Shown here: positions 1-6,627 of the stretch, piece by piece
How positions within the stretch are numbered: the first letter of the stretch is position 1
Layout: the number at the start of each line of letters is the position of its first letter
NCBI RefSeq assembly: GCF_020217025.1
Contig: NZ_JAIWOF010000063.1
Location: 1 to 10,000, forward strand
DNA: 10,000 bases
Reading direction: 5' to 3'
Origin: Flavobacterium sp.
Lineage (GTDB): Bacteria > Bacteroidota > Bacteroidia > Flavobacteriales > Flavobacteriaceae
Made by a program: the position numbers and the translations under genes
The notes under the pieces: generated by a model
The model's database searches: none
What the model was told of the DNA's origin: nothing
The model's input: the letters and a program-made list of their open reading frames with translations, nothing else

Positions 1-299
1 TAATTGTAAAAGAGAATCAATTAAATCAAAAATGGTTTGAAGATACATTGAAAAGATCATTTGAAAATTATTATGAACCTTTTGATATGATGCTATATTG
101 TGAAGACCAAAAAAATAGTGTCTTAAATATTGATTCGCTTTTTACAGAATACAATAAATATCCGGAAGGAATTAAAAATGATTCTATCAAAACGTTTCTT
201 TTCTCAAGAAGCGATGCTACTAACAAAGCTAGAATTACTATTAAAGATTCTTCAACATATAAAGAAGTGGACTTCAAAGTGATTTTAGATGAGAATTAA
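1..299 (+). CDS. 3' end of an unrecognised protein gene (partial, start lies left of the window)
   Basis: The frame through positions 3-299 is open back to the left edge, about 98 codons, and ends with TAA at 297-299. A TTG at 48 or internal ATGs could serve as starts, but the frame upstream of 48 (reading IVKENQLNQKWFEDT) looks like ordinary coding sequence, so I treat this as the C-terminal part of a longer gene. The visible part is polar and rich in Lys, Asp, Asn and aromatic residues (ENYYEPFDMM around 62-91), with a single Cys and no hydrophobic segment, so a soluble or exported domain is more likely than a membrane one. I recognise no family and propose no function. A strong terminator follows about 27 bp after the stop, which shows the transcript ends here and supports a real gene on this strand. 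Confidence 0.6.
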   Translation, partial: IVKENQLNQKWFEDTLKRSFENYYEPFDMMLYCEDQKNSVLNIDSLFTEYNKYPEGIKNDSIKTFLFSRSDATNKARITIKDSSTYKEVDFKVILDEN

Positions 300-325
300 T
301 TTTTTAACTCCAAAACCTAAAATAT

Positions 326-364
326 AAATCCCAAATTCAAATAGAGTTTGGGATTTTTCTTTAT
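326..364 (+). terminator. intrinsic terminator after the left-edge gene
   Basis: An inverted repeat pairs 326-338 with 344-356: 13 base pairs including one T-G wobble, around a 5-nt loop (AAATA). A T-rich run follows directly (354-364). The core is AAATCCCAAA against TTTGGGATTT. It lies between the stop at 299 and the ATG at 386, so it isolates the MFS gene from upstream transcription. Confidence 0.85.
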
Positions 365-385
365 TTTGTAAGTCAAAATTTAGCT

Positions 386-1606
386 ATGAAAAAATCTAAG
401 AAACAAGCAGCCGTTGGTTTCATCTTTATTACCGTTTTATTAGATGTTATTGGATGGGGAATTATTATACCTGTTATTCCAAATTTAATCAAAGAACTAA
501 TCAATGGCGATATTAGCGAAGCAGCAAAATATGGTGGTTGGTTAACTTTCGCTTATGCGATTACCCAATTCATTTTTGCGCCCGTGATAGGAAATTTAAG
601 TGATAAATACGGAAGACGCCCCGTATTGTTAACTTCTTTGTTCGCTTTTTCTTTAGATTTTTTATTGTTAGCCTTTGCGCCTACAATTACATGGTTATTT
701 GTTGGTAGAATTCTGTCTGGAATAACCGGAGCAAGTTTCACCACCGCTTCTGCTTATATTGCCGATGTAAGTACACATGAAAACAGAGCTAAGAATTTTG
801 GATTGATGGGAGCGGCTTTTGGATTAGGTTTTATAATTGGTCCAGTTTTAGGTGGACTGTTAGGGCAATTTGGAACAAGAATTCCTTTTATTGCAGCCGC
901 TATTTTGTGTATGTTAAATTTTCTATACGGTTATTTTATTTTGCCAGAATCACTAAGTAAAGAGAAAAGAAGACCGTTTGAATTAAAAAGAGCAAATCCA
1001 ATTGGAGCTTTTTTACATTTGAAAAAATACCCAAATTTAATCGGATTAGTATTGGCTATTTTTGTTCTTTATGTAGGTTCACATGCGGTACAAAGTAACT
1101 GGAATTACTTCACCATGTACCAATTTAATTGGACGGAAAAAATGGTAGGAATTTCCCTTGGAGTCATCGGATTATTAGTCGGAATTGTTCAAGGAGGTTT
1201 AATCCGTTGGATCAATCCAAAAATTGGAAATGTAAAAAGTATTTATTTCGGATTAGCATTATACACTATCGGAATGTTCTTATTTGCTTTTGCAACTGAA
1301 AGTTGGATGATGTTTGTTTTCTTAATTCCTTACTGTTTAGGAGGAATTGCAGGGCCAGCCTTACAAGCCGTAGTTTCAGAACAAGTACCTCCATCAGAAC
1401 AAGGCGAAATTCAAGGAACTTTAACGAGTTTAATGAGTGCTTCTTCAATTGTAGGTCCACCGATGATGGCATCCGTTTTTTATTATTTTACTCACGATGA
1501 AGCGCCTTTTTTATTTCCAGGAGCACCTTTTATTTTGGGAGGAATTTTTATGTTGATTAGTACGATTTTAGCTTACCGAACACTGAAGAAAAACCATTCG
1601 AACTAG
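386..1606 (+). CDS. TetA-like (TCR/Tet family) MFS drug:H+ antiporter
   Basis: Predicted 406-residue inner-membrane carrier with about 12 hydrophobic segments, the normal size for 12-TM major facilitator drug/proton antiporters. Visible marks of the TetA branch: TM1 with an acidic residue in [15 protein letters not shown] (D20, matching the essential TM1 Asp of TetA); MFS motif A in the loop 2-3, [11 protein letters not shown] at 69-79 (D73, R77, R78); motif B-like RILSGITGA from R108; antiporter motif [13 protein letters not shown], at 146-157; and a C-terminal half segment ([13 protein letters not shown], then SSIVGPP) close to the matching part of E. coli TetA proteins. Chromosomal flavobacterial members are usually labelled TCR/Tet family, but resemblance does not show tetracycline export; the substrate is unknown and no tetR-like regulator sits beside it. 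The gene follows a terminator, so it needs its own promoter, which I could not place. Its TAG stop directly abuts the stop codon of the opposing gene. Confidence 0.9.
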   Translation: MKKSKKQAAVGFIFITVLLDVIGWGIIIPVIPNLIKELINGDISEAAKYGGWLTFAYAITQFIFAPVIGNLSDKYGRRPVLLTSLFAFSLDFLLLAFAPTITWLFVGRILSGITGASFTTASAYIADVSTHENRAKNFGLMGAAFGLGFIIGPVLGGLLGQFGTRIPFIAAAILCMLNFLYGYFILPESLSKEKRRPFELKRANPIGAFLHLKKYPNLIGLVLAIFVLYVGSHAVQSNWNYFTMYQFNWTEKMVGISLGVIGLLVGIVQGGLIRWINPKIGNVKSIYFGLALYTIGMFLFAFATESWMMFVFLIPYCLGGIAGPALQAVVSEQVPPSEQGEIQGTLTSLMSASSIVGPPMMASVFYYFTHDEAPFLFPGAPFILGGIFMLISTILAYRTLKKNHSN

Positions 1607-2044
1607 TTATTTCAAATACAAATAATGATTGCTATAATCAATAATTGCCTTTCCTTTTAGTAAAATATCGGCACCAATAATGCCATCAACGGGTTTGGTT
1701 TTGTAATGACGAAGCGCATCATTTACGTGACTCATATCAAATACAATTAAGTGGAATTTGTGGTTTTTCCATCTGCCCAATTGAATTTCATTATTCTTTG
1801 CCAATTGGGTTTCAATTCCAGTAGCACCAGCACCAGCAGCTTTAGTTTCTGAAAATTGGGCATCTAATTTGAAGTGTTCAATACTTTCAAATCCTACACA
1901 ACTGTTACTTGCTCCGGTGTCTAAAATAAAGTTGCCTTTTACGTCATTTATCTTTCCTTTGATTAATAAATGTTGGGTTTTTAACACCGTAAATTTTATC
2001 TTTTTATATTTTTTCCCTTTTAAAAAGTCTTGTAAATCTTCCAT
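1607..2044 (-). CDS. retropepsin-like aspartic protease family protein
   Basis: Predicted 145 residues with no signal peptide or membrane segment, so probably cytoplasmic. Two marks of the retropepsin/aspartyl protease fold are visible: the catalytic loop FILDTGAS (catalytic Asp 42, within 39-46) and, near the C-terminus, the hydrophobic-hydrophobic-Gly element GIIGADIL (121-128). Between them is a Gly/Ala-rich turn, AAGAGATG (69-76), in the position of a flap-type hairpin. One DTG motif in a chain of this length means that an active enzyme would have to be a homodimer, as in retroviral proteases. Bacterial single-domain members are widespread but their substrates are mostly unknown. The start is the only Met before residue 104. 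It is divergent from the TatD-family gene, with 68 bp between the two ATGs, and convergent with the MFS gene with no gap between stop codons. A -7 promoter element lies only 4 bp upstream of its ATG. Confidence 0.8.
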   Translation of the reverse strand: MEDLQDFLKGKKYKKIKFTVLKTQHLLIKGKINDVKGNFILDTGASNSCVGFESIEHFKLDAQFSETKAAGAGATGIETQLAKNNEIQLGRWKNHKFHLIVFDMSHVNDALRHYKTKPVDGIIGADILLKGKAIIDYSNHYLYLK

Positions 2045-2048
2045 ACTT

Positions 2049-2056
2049 CAAAAGTA
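2049..2056 (-). promoter_or_regulatory. candidate -7 element for the aspartic protease gene
   Basis: On the minus strand this reads TACTTTTG, an exact match to the Bacteroidota -7 consensus TAnnTTTG. A TTTG lies 16 bp further upstream on the same strand, slightly close for a -33 element. The element ends 4 bp before the ATG, so a transcript from it would have almost no leader. It may be chance in AT-rich sequence. Confidence 0.35.
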
Positions 2057-2081
2057 AATCAAATTTCTGAATCAAACTTTG

Positions 2082-2089
2082 TAACTTTG
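2082..2089 (+). promoter_or_regulatory. candidate -7 element for the TatD-family gene
   Basis: TAACTTTG matches the Bacteroidota -7 consensus TAnnTTTG exactly and sits 23 bp upstream of the ATG at 2113, a sensible distance for a short leader. I see no clear -33 TTTG at the expected spacing, so the assignment rests on the -7 element and on position in the divergent intergenic region. Confidence 0.5.
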
Positions 2090-2112
2090 GCGCTTTGTAA
2101 TCAAAAACGCAA

Positions 2113-2880
2113 ATGATACTTACCGATACCCATACTCATTTATATTCAGAAGAATTCGATTTAGATCGCAACGAAATGATGCAAAGAGCCATTAATGCTG
2201 GCGTTTCTCGTTTTTTTGTTCCTGCTATCGATTCTAATTACACATCTAAAATGTACGAATTAGAGAGCCAATATCCTGAAAATGTGTTTCTAATGATGGG
2301 TTTGCATCCAACGTATGTAAAGGAAAATTACTTGGAAGAGTTGGCGCATGTAGAAAAAGAACTGGCTTCGAGAAAATTTTATGCCGTTGGAGAAATTGGA
2401 ATCGATTTGTTTTGGGATAAAACCTTTTTGAAAGAACAACAACATGCTTTCAAACACCAAATTCAATTAGCGAAAAAGTATAATTTAGGAATCAATATTC
2501 ATTGTCGTGATGCTTTTGATGAGGTTTTTGAGGTTTTAGAAAGTGAAAAATCGGATGATTTATTCGGAATTTTTCATTGTTTTACGGGTGATTTGGATCA
2601 AGCCCAAAGAGCGATTTCGTTAGGAATGAAATTAGGAATTGGAGGAGTAGCCACATTTAAAAACGGAAAAATCGACCAATTTTTAAATGAAATCGATTTG
2701 AAACACATTGTTTTAGAAACCGATTCGCCATATTTAGCACCAGTTCCATATCGTGGAAAACGAAATGAAAGCAGTTATACTTTATTGGTAGCGCAAAAGT
2801 TAGCCGAAATTTATCAGTTGCCTGTTGAGGAAATTGCAAGAATTACTACAGAAAACTCAAAACAAATTTTCGGAATTTAA
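2113..2880 (+). CDS. TatD-family metal-dependent hydrolase (YcfH/YabD-like)
   Basis: Predicted 255 residues, the normal length for TatD-family TIM-barrel hydrolases of the amidohydrolase superfamily. All expected metal ligands are visible: TDTHTHL at the N-terminus (H7, H9), GEIGID (E94), NIHCRDA (H130), FHCFTG (H155) and LETDSPYLAP (D204). GLHP (63-66) and the RGKRNE block (214-219) are further family signatures; the C-terminal part resembles E. coli YcfH more than TatD itself. Characterised members are Mg-dependent 3'-5' DNA/RNA exonucleases or tRNA-processing deacylases, acting in the cytoplasm; which activity applies here cannot be read from sequence. It is divergent from the aspartic protease gene and followed 62 bp later by the acyltransferase gene on the same strand, so it may head a tatD-acyltransferase-ansA unit. 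Nothing is missing or truncated. Confidence 0.93.
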   Translation: MILTDTHTHLYSEEFDLDRNEMMQRAINAGVSRFFVPAIDSNYTSKMYELESQYPENVFLMMGLHPTYVKENYLEELAHVEKELASRKFYAVGEIGIDLFWDKTFLKEQQHAFKHQIQLAKKYNLGINIHCRDAFDEVFEVLESEKSDDLFGIFHCFTGDLDQAQRAISLGMKLGIGGVATFKNGKIDQFLNEIDLKHIVLETDSPYLAPVPYRGKRNESSYTLLVAQKLAEIYQLPVEEIARITTENSKQIFGI

Positions 2881-2942
2881 CCTAAAATAAAGTTTCAATT
2901 CATAAAATTTTTGTTCTTTTGTGAATTGTTTTCAAAATAAAT

Positions 2943-4082
2943 ATGACAAAGTTCGATTCTATTCGCCCTTATTATGATTCTGAAGTAAACGAAGCTTTAA
3001 AGTCTTTGTTGCATCATCCTATGATGAAGGCCATGATGGATTTTACGTTTCCAGAAGTAGAAGATGATGTTTGGAAAGAACAATTGAGTAGAACCCATTC
3101 TATCCGTGATTTCCAAGTTAATTTTGTTTATCAATCCATACAAAGAGTTTTAGAAAGAAGTTCAGAAGGACTTACGACTTCTGGTTTTGAGAAATTAGAG
3201 CCTAATACTTCGTATTTATTTATCTCCAATCACCGCGATATTATTTTAGATACTTCTTTGTTGAATGTTTCTCTGATTGATCATGGTTTGGTGATGACAG
3301 CTTCTGCTATTGGAGATAATTTGGTCAAGAAAGATTTTCTTTTAAAACTTTCAAAATTAAACCGAAACTTCCTTGTTCAACGTGGTTTATCGCCAAGAGA
3401 GTTATTGCAAAGTTCTAAGTTAATGGCGGAATACATGTATCATTTATTGTCGAAAGAAAATCGTTCGGTTTGGATTGCCCAACGCGAAGGAAGAACGAAA
3501 GACGGTAACGATGCAACCCATCAAGGAGTTTTGAAAATGGTTGGAATGGCAAATGATGAGGTCAGAATTATGGACTTTTTCAAGAAATTAAAAATTGTTC
3601 CTGTTTCTATTTCTTATGAATACGATCCAACAGATGCTTTGAAAATGCCACAATTAATCGCGCTTTCCAAAGACGAAGTATATATCAAGGAGAAAAATGA
3701 AGATTTTATTACTTTGTTAAGTGGAATCATTGGGCAAAAAAAACGTATTCACATTCATGTAGGTGATGTTTTAGAAAACGAATACGAAAAAATTATTGCC
3801 GAAAACGATAACAATAACAAGCAAATTCAAGCTTTGGCACAAGTAATTGATGATTCTATTTTGCAATCGTATAAATTATGGTCAACGAACTTTATTGCTT
3901 ATGATATTTTACATAAAACAACTCGATTTGAACATTTGTACAACGAAAAAGAGCGTCAATTGTTTGAAAGAAGATTAGAAATGCGAATTGATGCCGACAA
4001 TGAAACCATGAAAGAAGGGTTTTTGGCGATGTACGCAAATCCGGTTGTGAATAAATTGAAATACACTGATGACATCTCATAA
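2943..4082 (+). CDS. PlsB-like (glycerol-phosphate) acyltransferase
   Basis: Predicted 379 residues with a PlsC/PlsB-type acyltransferase domain at about 85-260. The four classical blocks can be traced: block I LFISNHRDIILD (92-103, H97 as presumed catalytic base), block II NFLVQRG, block III WIAQREGRTKDGND (substrate phosphate binding), and block IV IVPVSISYEYDP. Blocks III and IV resemble the PlsB/GPAT branch more than short PlsC proteins. The likely role is acyl transfer to glycerol-3-phosphate or lysophosphatidate at the inner face of the membrane during phospholipid synthesis; substrate and acyl donor are not settled. There is no obvious transmembrane helix, so peripheral attachment is expected. 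The spacing in block I is unusual: five residues separate H97 from D103 instead of the classical four, with another acid at D99. The last codons overlap the start of ansA by 14 bp, which suggests translational coupling. Confidence 0.85.
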   Translation: MTKFDSIRPYYDSEVNEALKSLLHHPMMKAMMDFTFPEVEDDVWKEQLSRTHSIRDFQVNFVYQSIQRVLERSSEGLTTSGFEKLEPNTSYLFISNHRDIILDTSLLNVSLIDHGLVMTASAIGDNLVKKDFLLKLSKLNRNFLVQRGLSPRELLQSSKLMAEYMYHLLSKENRSVWIAQREGRTKDGNDATHQGVLKMVGMANDEVRIMDFFKKLKIVPVSISYEYDPTDALKMPQLIALSKDEVYIKEKNEDFITLLSGIIGQKKRIHIHVGDVLENEYEKIIAENDNNNKQIQALAQVIDDSILQSYKLWSTNFIAYDILHKTTRFEHLYNEKERQLFERRLEMRIDADNETMKEGFLAMYANPVVNKLKYTDDIS

Positions 4083-5100
4083 ACCAAAAATACTTTTAAT
4101 TTACACCGGTGGAACCATCGGAATGGTAAAAGATTTTGAAACAGGAGCTTTGAAAGCTTTTGATTTTAATGAGTTGTTAAGCCGAATTCCAGAATTACAT
4201 TTATTAGATTGTCAAATTGAAACCATTTCATTTGATGTGCCCATTGATTCATCGAATATGAATATTTCCAATTGGCAAAAAATGGCCAAAATTATCGAGG
4301 AAAATTATTCGAAATTTGATGGATTTGTAGTTTTACATGGTTCGGATACGATGTCGTATAGTGCTTCTGCATTAAGTTTTATGTTGGAAGACTTAGCAAA
4401 ACCAGTAATTTTCACGGGTTCGCAATTACCAATTGGTGATTTAAGAACCGATGCTAAAGAAAATCTGATTACTGCTATTCAAGTAGCTTCGCTTCAAGAA
4501 AATAAAAAACCAGTAATTCAAGAAGTGTGTTTGTATTTCGAGTACAAATTATACAGAGGAAATCGTACTACAAAAATCAGCGCAGAACATTTTAATGCTT
4601 TTACGTCACCTAATTTTCCTGAACTAGCGGAATCTGGCGTACACTTGAAAGTAAATTATGACGTTATTCTGAAGCAAAAAGCAAATAAAAAGCTAAAAGT
4701 GCATACTGATTTTGATGATAATGTAGCAATTTTAAAGATTTTTCCGGGTATCAATCAGAAGGTTTTGACTGCTTTTTTTGCAATACCAAATTTAAAAGGA
4801 ATAGTTTTAGAAACGTATGGTTCTGGAAACGCTCCAACAGAAGATTGGTTTGTGCAGACTTTAGAGCAAGCAATTCGCAATAATATTCACATTATCAACG
4901 TTACACAATGTAGTGGAGGTAGTGTTTCGATGGGGAATTACGAAACCAGTACACAATTAAAAAATATAGGTGTAATTTCAGGTAAAGATATTACTACTGA
5001 GGCTGCCATCACAAAATTGATGTATCTTTTAGGTCAAAAAGTGTCTCACAATGTGTTTAAGACTATTTTTGAAACAGGAATCAGAGGAGAAATGTTGTAA
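4069..5100 (+). CDS. ansA: type I (cytoplasmic) L-asparaginase
   Basis: Predicted 343 residues, matching E. coli AnsA (338) along its length. It hydrolyses L-asparagine to aspartate and ammonia. There is no signal peptide, as expected for the cytoplasmic type. Visible motifs: YTGGTIG (12-18) with nucleophile T16; LHGSDTM (89-95); FTGSQLP; LYRGNRTTK (161-169) with K169 of the Thr-Lys-Asp triad; TYGSGNAP; and NVTQC (277-281). Compared from memory with E. coli AnsA, T14, D92 and K163 are kept (T16, D93, K169), but the second catalytic threonine T91 is a serine here (S92). Of the E. coli allosteric-site residues, T162 and C273 are kept (T168, C281) while R240 is replaced by E248, so asparagine activation may differ. 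The ATG lies inside the end of the acyltransferase gene (14-bp overlap in another frame), so the two are probably co-translated. No clear terminator follows before the tRNA. Confidence 0.94.
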   Translation: MTSHKPKILLIYTGGTIGMVKDFETGALKAFDFNELLSRIPELHLLDCQIETISFDVPIDSSNMNISNWQKMAKIIEENYSKFDGFVVLHGSDTMSYSASALSFMLEDLAKPVIFTGSQLPIGDLRTDAKENLITAIQVASLQENKKPVIQEVCLYFEYKLYRGNRTTKISAEHFNAFTSPNFPELAESGVHLKVNYDVILKQKANKKLKVHTDFDDNVAILKIFPGINQKVLTAFFAIPNLKGIVLETYGSGNAPTEDWFVQTLEQAIRNNIHIINVTQCSGGSVSMGNYETSTQLKNIGVISGKDITTEAAITKLMYLLGQKVSHNVFKTIFETGIRGEML

Positions 5101-5175
5101 AAATAACATATAAAATTTTTATACATGAGATTTTTTACGTTATTTAGCACCCTTAAAATCGAGTATCGTTTCGAT

Positions 5176-5263
5176 AGAGAGGTGGCCGAGTGGTCGAAGG
5201 CGCACGCCTGGAAAGTGTGTATACTCCACAAGGGTATCGAGGGTTCGAATCCCTTCCTCTCTG
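5176..5263 (+). tRNA. tRNA-Ser (anticodon GGA)
   Basis: An 88-nt class II tRNA folds fully: 7-bp acceptor stem (5176-5182 with 5256-5262), D arm with GAGTGGTCGAAGG, anticodon stem 5203-5207 with 5215-5219 around the loop CTGGAAA (anticodon GGA at 5210-5212), a long variable arm (5221-5226 with 5232-5237) and a T arm with loop TTCGAAT. The long variable arm and discriminator G73 (5263) are serine identity features; the anticodon arm is nearly identical to E. coli tRNA-Ser(GGA). CCA is not encoded (the next bases are CAG), so it must be added after transcription. It reads UCC and UCU codons. I could not place its promoter; it may be read with ansA upstream. Confidence 0.96.
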
Positions 5264-5303
5264 CAGAATGATATTAATTTTAAAAATTTTATAAATATTT
5301 TTA

Positions 5304-5311
5304 TATCTTTA
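5304..5311 (+). promoter_or_regulatory. possible -7 element for the exbB operon
   Basis: TATCTTTA differs from the Bacteroidota -7 consensus TAnnTTTG in the last base only. It lies 36 bp upstream of the exbB ATG, in the AT-rich spacer after the tRNA. No convincing -33 element is seen, so this is a weak candidate. Confidence 0.3.
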
Positions 5312-5347
5312 AACCCAATTAACTAATTAATTTTAAGAACAAAAGCG

Positions 5348-6172
5348 ATGAAAAGATTATTTTCTATTTTAGCAATCACGGGGCTTATGACTTTTGGAAA
5401 TGTTCAAGCTCAAGATTCAACTCAAGCAGCAGCTCCTGCTACAGAACAAGTAGCTGATACAACTGCAACAGTAGCAACTACAGATGAGGCTACAGCAACA
5501 ACTGATGAAGCTGCAGCAACTGAAGAAGCTACTTTTACTCAATCAATGAAAAAACGTTTCATTGAAGGAGGTCCAGTTTGGATGTCTCCAGTATTATTGT
5601 GTTTAATTCTTGGTTTAGCAATAGCAATTGAAAGAATTATTTATTTAAATCTTTCTTCTATCAACACTAAAAAATTTGTTACTGATGTTGAGTCAGCTTT
5701 AAATTCTGGTGGTATTGAAGCGGCTAAAGAAGTATCTAAAAACACAGCTGGTCCAGTTGCGTCTATTTTCTATCAAGGTTTAGAGCGTTCTTCTCATGGT
5801 TTAGAATCTGCTGAAAAATCTATCGTTGCTTACGGTGGTGTTCAAATGGGACAATTAGAGAAAAATGTTTCTTGGGTTTCTTTATTTATCGCTCTTGCAC
5901 CAATGTTAGGTTTCTTAGGAACTGTAATTGGTATGATTGAGGCGTTTGACCAAATCGAATCTGCAGGATCTATGGAGCCATCATTAGTAGCTGGAGGTAT
6001 TAAAGTAGCGTTATTAACAACGGTATTTGGACTTATTGTAGCGATGATTCTTCAAGTTTTCTACAACTACATTACAGCTAAGATTGATTCTATCGTTAAC
6101 GATATGGAAGATGCTTCTATCAGTTTAGTTGATATGTTGTCAGATTATTTCAAAGAGAAAGTAAACAAATAA
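5348..6172 (+). CDS. exbB: ExbB/TolQ/MotA-family proton-channel protein
   Basis: Predicted 274 residues. ExbB pentamers with ExbD form the inner-membrane motor that couples proton flow to TonB-dependent outer-membrane transport. The order is: an apparent Sec signal peptide (1-21, cleavage likely after NVQA); a low-complexity Ala/Thr/Glu-rich stretch (about 24-62, with repeated TDEA units); a first TM helix (about 79-100) preceded by FIEGGPVWMSP; a cytoplasmic domain (about 105-172); and two more TM helices (about 174-198 and 217-241). The signature APMLGFLGTVIGMIEAF (184-200) and the TM3 segment IKVALLTTVFGLIVAM (218-233), with the TT pair that lines the proton path in ExbB, are clear. The signal peptide and low-complexity linker place an extra N-terminal tail in the periplasm, as in some proteobacterial ExbB proteins but longer than E. 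coli ExbB. First gene of a four-gene cluster; 20 bp separate it from the next gene. Confidence 0.93.
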   Translation: MKRLFSILAITGLMTFGNVQAQDSTQAAAPATEQVADTTATVATTDEATATTDEAAATEEATFTQSMKKRFIEGGPVWMSPVLLCLILGLAIAIERIIYLNLSSINTKKFVTDVESALNSGGIEAAKEVSKNTAGPVASIFYQGLERSSHGLESAEKSIVAYGGVQMGQLEKNVSWVSLFIALAPMLGFLGTVIGMIEAFDQIESAGSMEPSLVAGGIKVALLTTVFGLIVAMILQVFYNYITAKIDSIVNDMEDASISLVDMLSDYFKEKVNK

Positions 6173-6177
6173 TACAT

Positions 6178-6193
6178 TAACAAATTATTGTTA
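6178..6193 (+). promoter_or_regulatory. small inverted repeat touching the start codon of the four-TM gene
   Basis: TAACAA (6178-6183) and TTGTTA (6188-6193) form a perfect 6-bp stem with a 4-nt loop, ATTA. The right arm includes the A of the ATG at 6193. It could fold in the mRNA between exbB and the next gene and lower initiation there, but it is short and AT-rich, so it may be chance. Confidence 0.25.
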
Positions 6194-6621
6194 TGAACGT
6201 ATATAAAATTTCAAAAATTTTAGTAATCGTAATTGGAATTATTGCTTCTATTTTATTCATATCAAATTTAGGTATGGAAGTATCATTAGATAATAATTCT
6301 TTTGTTGTAGATTACTTTATTTATCTGTCTTACTTTGCAATGGCAATTGCTTTTTTCTCTGTTATTTATTTTGTTTTTAAAAATTTAATTACTCATAAAG
6401 ATCAGTTAAGAAGAGCATTAATCTCTCTGGGGTTATTTGCTGCTGTAGTTTTGATTGCTTTTATTTTGGCAGATAGTACAGAGATAAAATTAAAAGACGG
6501 AGAAATTATTTCTTCAATGTCTTCTAAGTTAATAAGTACTAGTTTAAATACATTTTATATTCTTGCTGTTGTTTCAGTTGGAGTATTAGCTTGGACTGGT
6601 TTTTCAAAAATTAAAAGATAA
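6193..6621 (+). CDS. uncharacterised four-TM membrane protein in the ExbBD operon
   Basis: Predicted 142 residues with four hydrophobic helices at about 7-24, 41-63, 75-93 and 117-137, linked by short polar loops (ITHKDQLRR at 66-74 between helices 2 and 3; a longer loop at 94-116 between 3 and 4). The positive charges KNLITHK and QLRR lie between helices 2 and 3, and the protein ends in SKIKR, so by the positive-inside rule both termini and the middle loop should be cytoplasmic. There is no cysteine, no acidic residue in the middle of a helix and no motif I recognise, so it does not look like a proton channel itself. Its position, 20 bp after exbB and 6 bp before exbD-1 on the same strand, suggests co-production with the motor; an assembly or regulatory partner is conceivable, but that is guilt by association only. 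Function unknown. Confidence 0.8.
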   Translation: MNVYKISKILVIVIGIIASILFISNLGMEVSLDNNSFVVDYFIYLSYFAMAIAFFSVIYFVFKNLITHKDQLRRALISLGLFAAVVLIAFILADSTEIKLKDGEIISSMSSKLISTSLNTFYILAVVSVGVLAWTGFSKIKR

Positions 6622-6627
6622 TAGATC

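Noticed and set aside
48..50. TTG at 48 as the start of the left-edge gene
   Set aside because: The frame is open and protein-like upstream to the window edge, so a start here is unnecessary.
1266..1500. Open frames on both strands inside the MFS gene, and similar ones inside tatD and ansA
   Set aside because: They lie wholly within well-supported genes, have no recognisable motifs and show the composition expected of shadow frames.
386..1606. Calling the MFS gene a tetracycline resistance determinant
   Set aside because: Motifs place it in the TetA-like branch, but there is no tetR, no mobile element and no base-composition shift; it looks like a native chromosomal carrier.
2896..2928. Inverted repeat CAATTCA...TGAATTG after the TatD-family gene as a terminator
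   Set aside because: Only 7 AT-rich base pairs with a 19-nt loop and no proper T tract; too weak to call.
5164..5176. TATCG-TTT-CGATA repeat just before the tRNA as a regulatory hairpin
   Set aside because: Five base pairs with a 3-nt loop overlapping the first tRNA base; it would compete with the acceptor stem and is probably chance.
5264..5347. AT-rich spacer after the tRNA as a terminator or small RNA
   Set aside because: There are A/T runs but no GC-containing stem; apart from a weak -7-like element nothing is supported.
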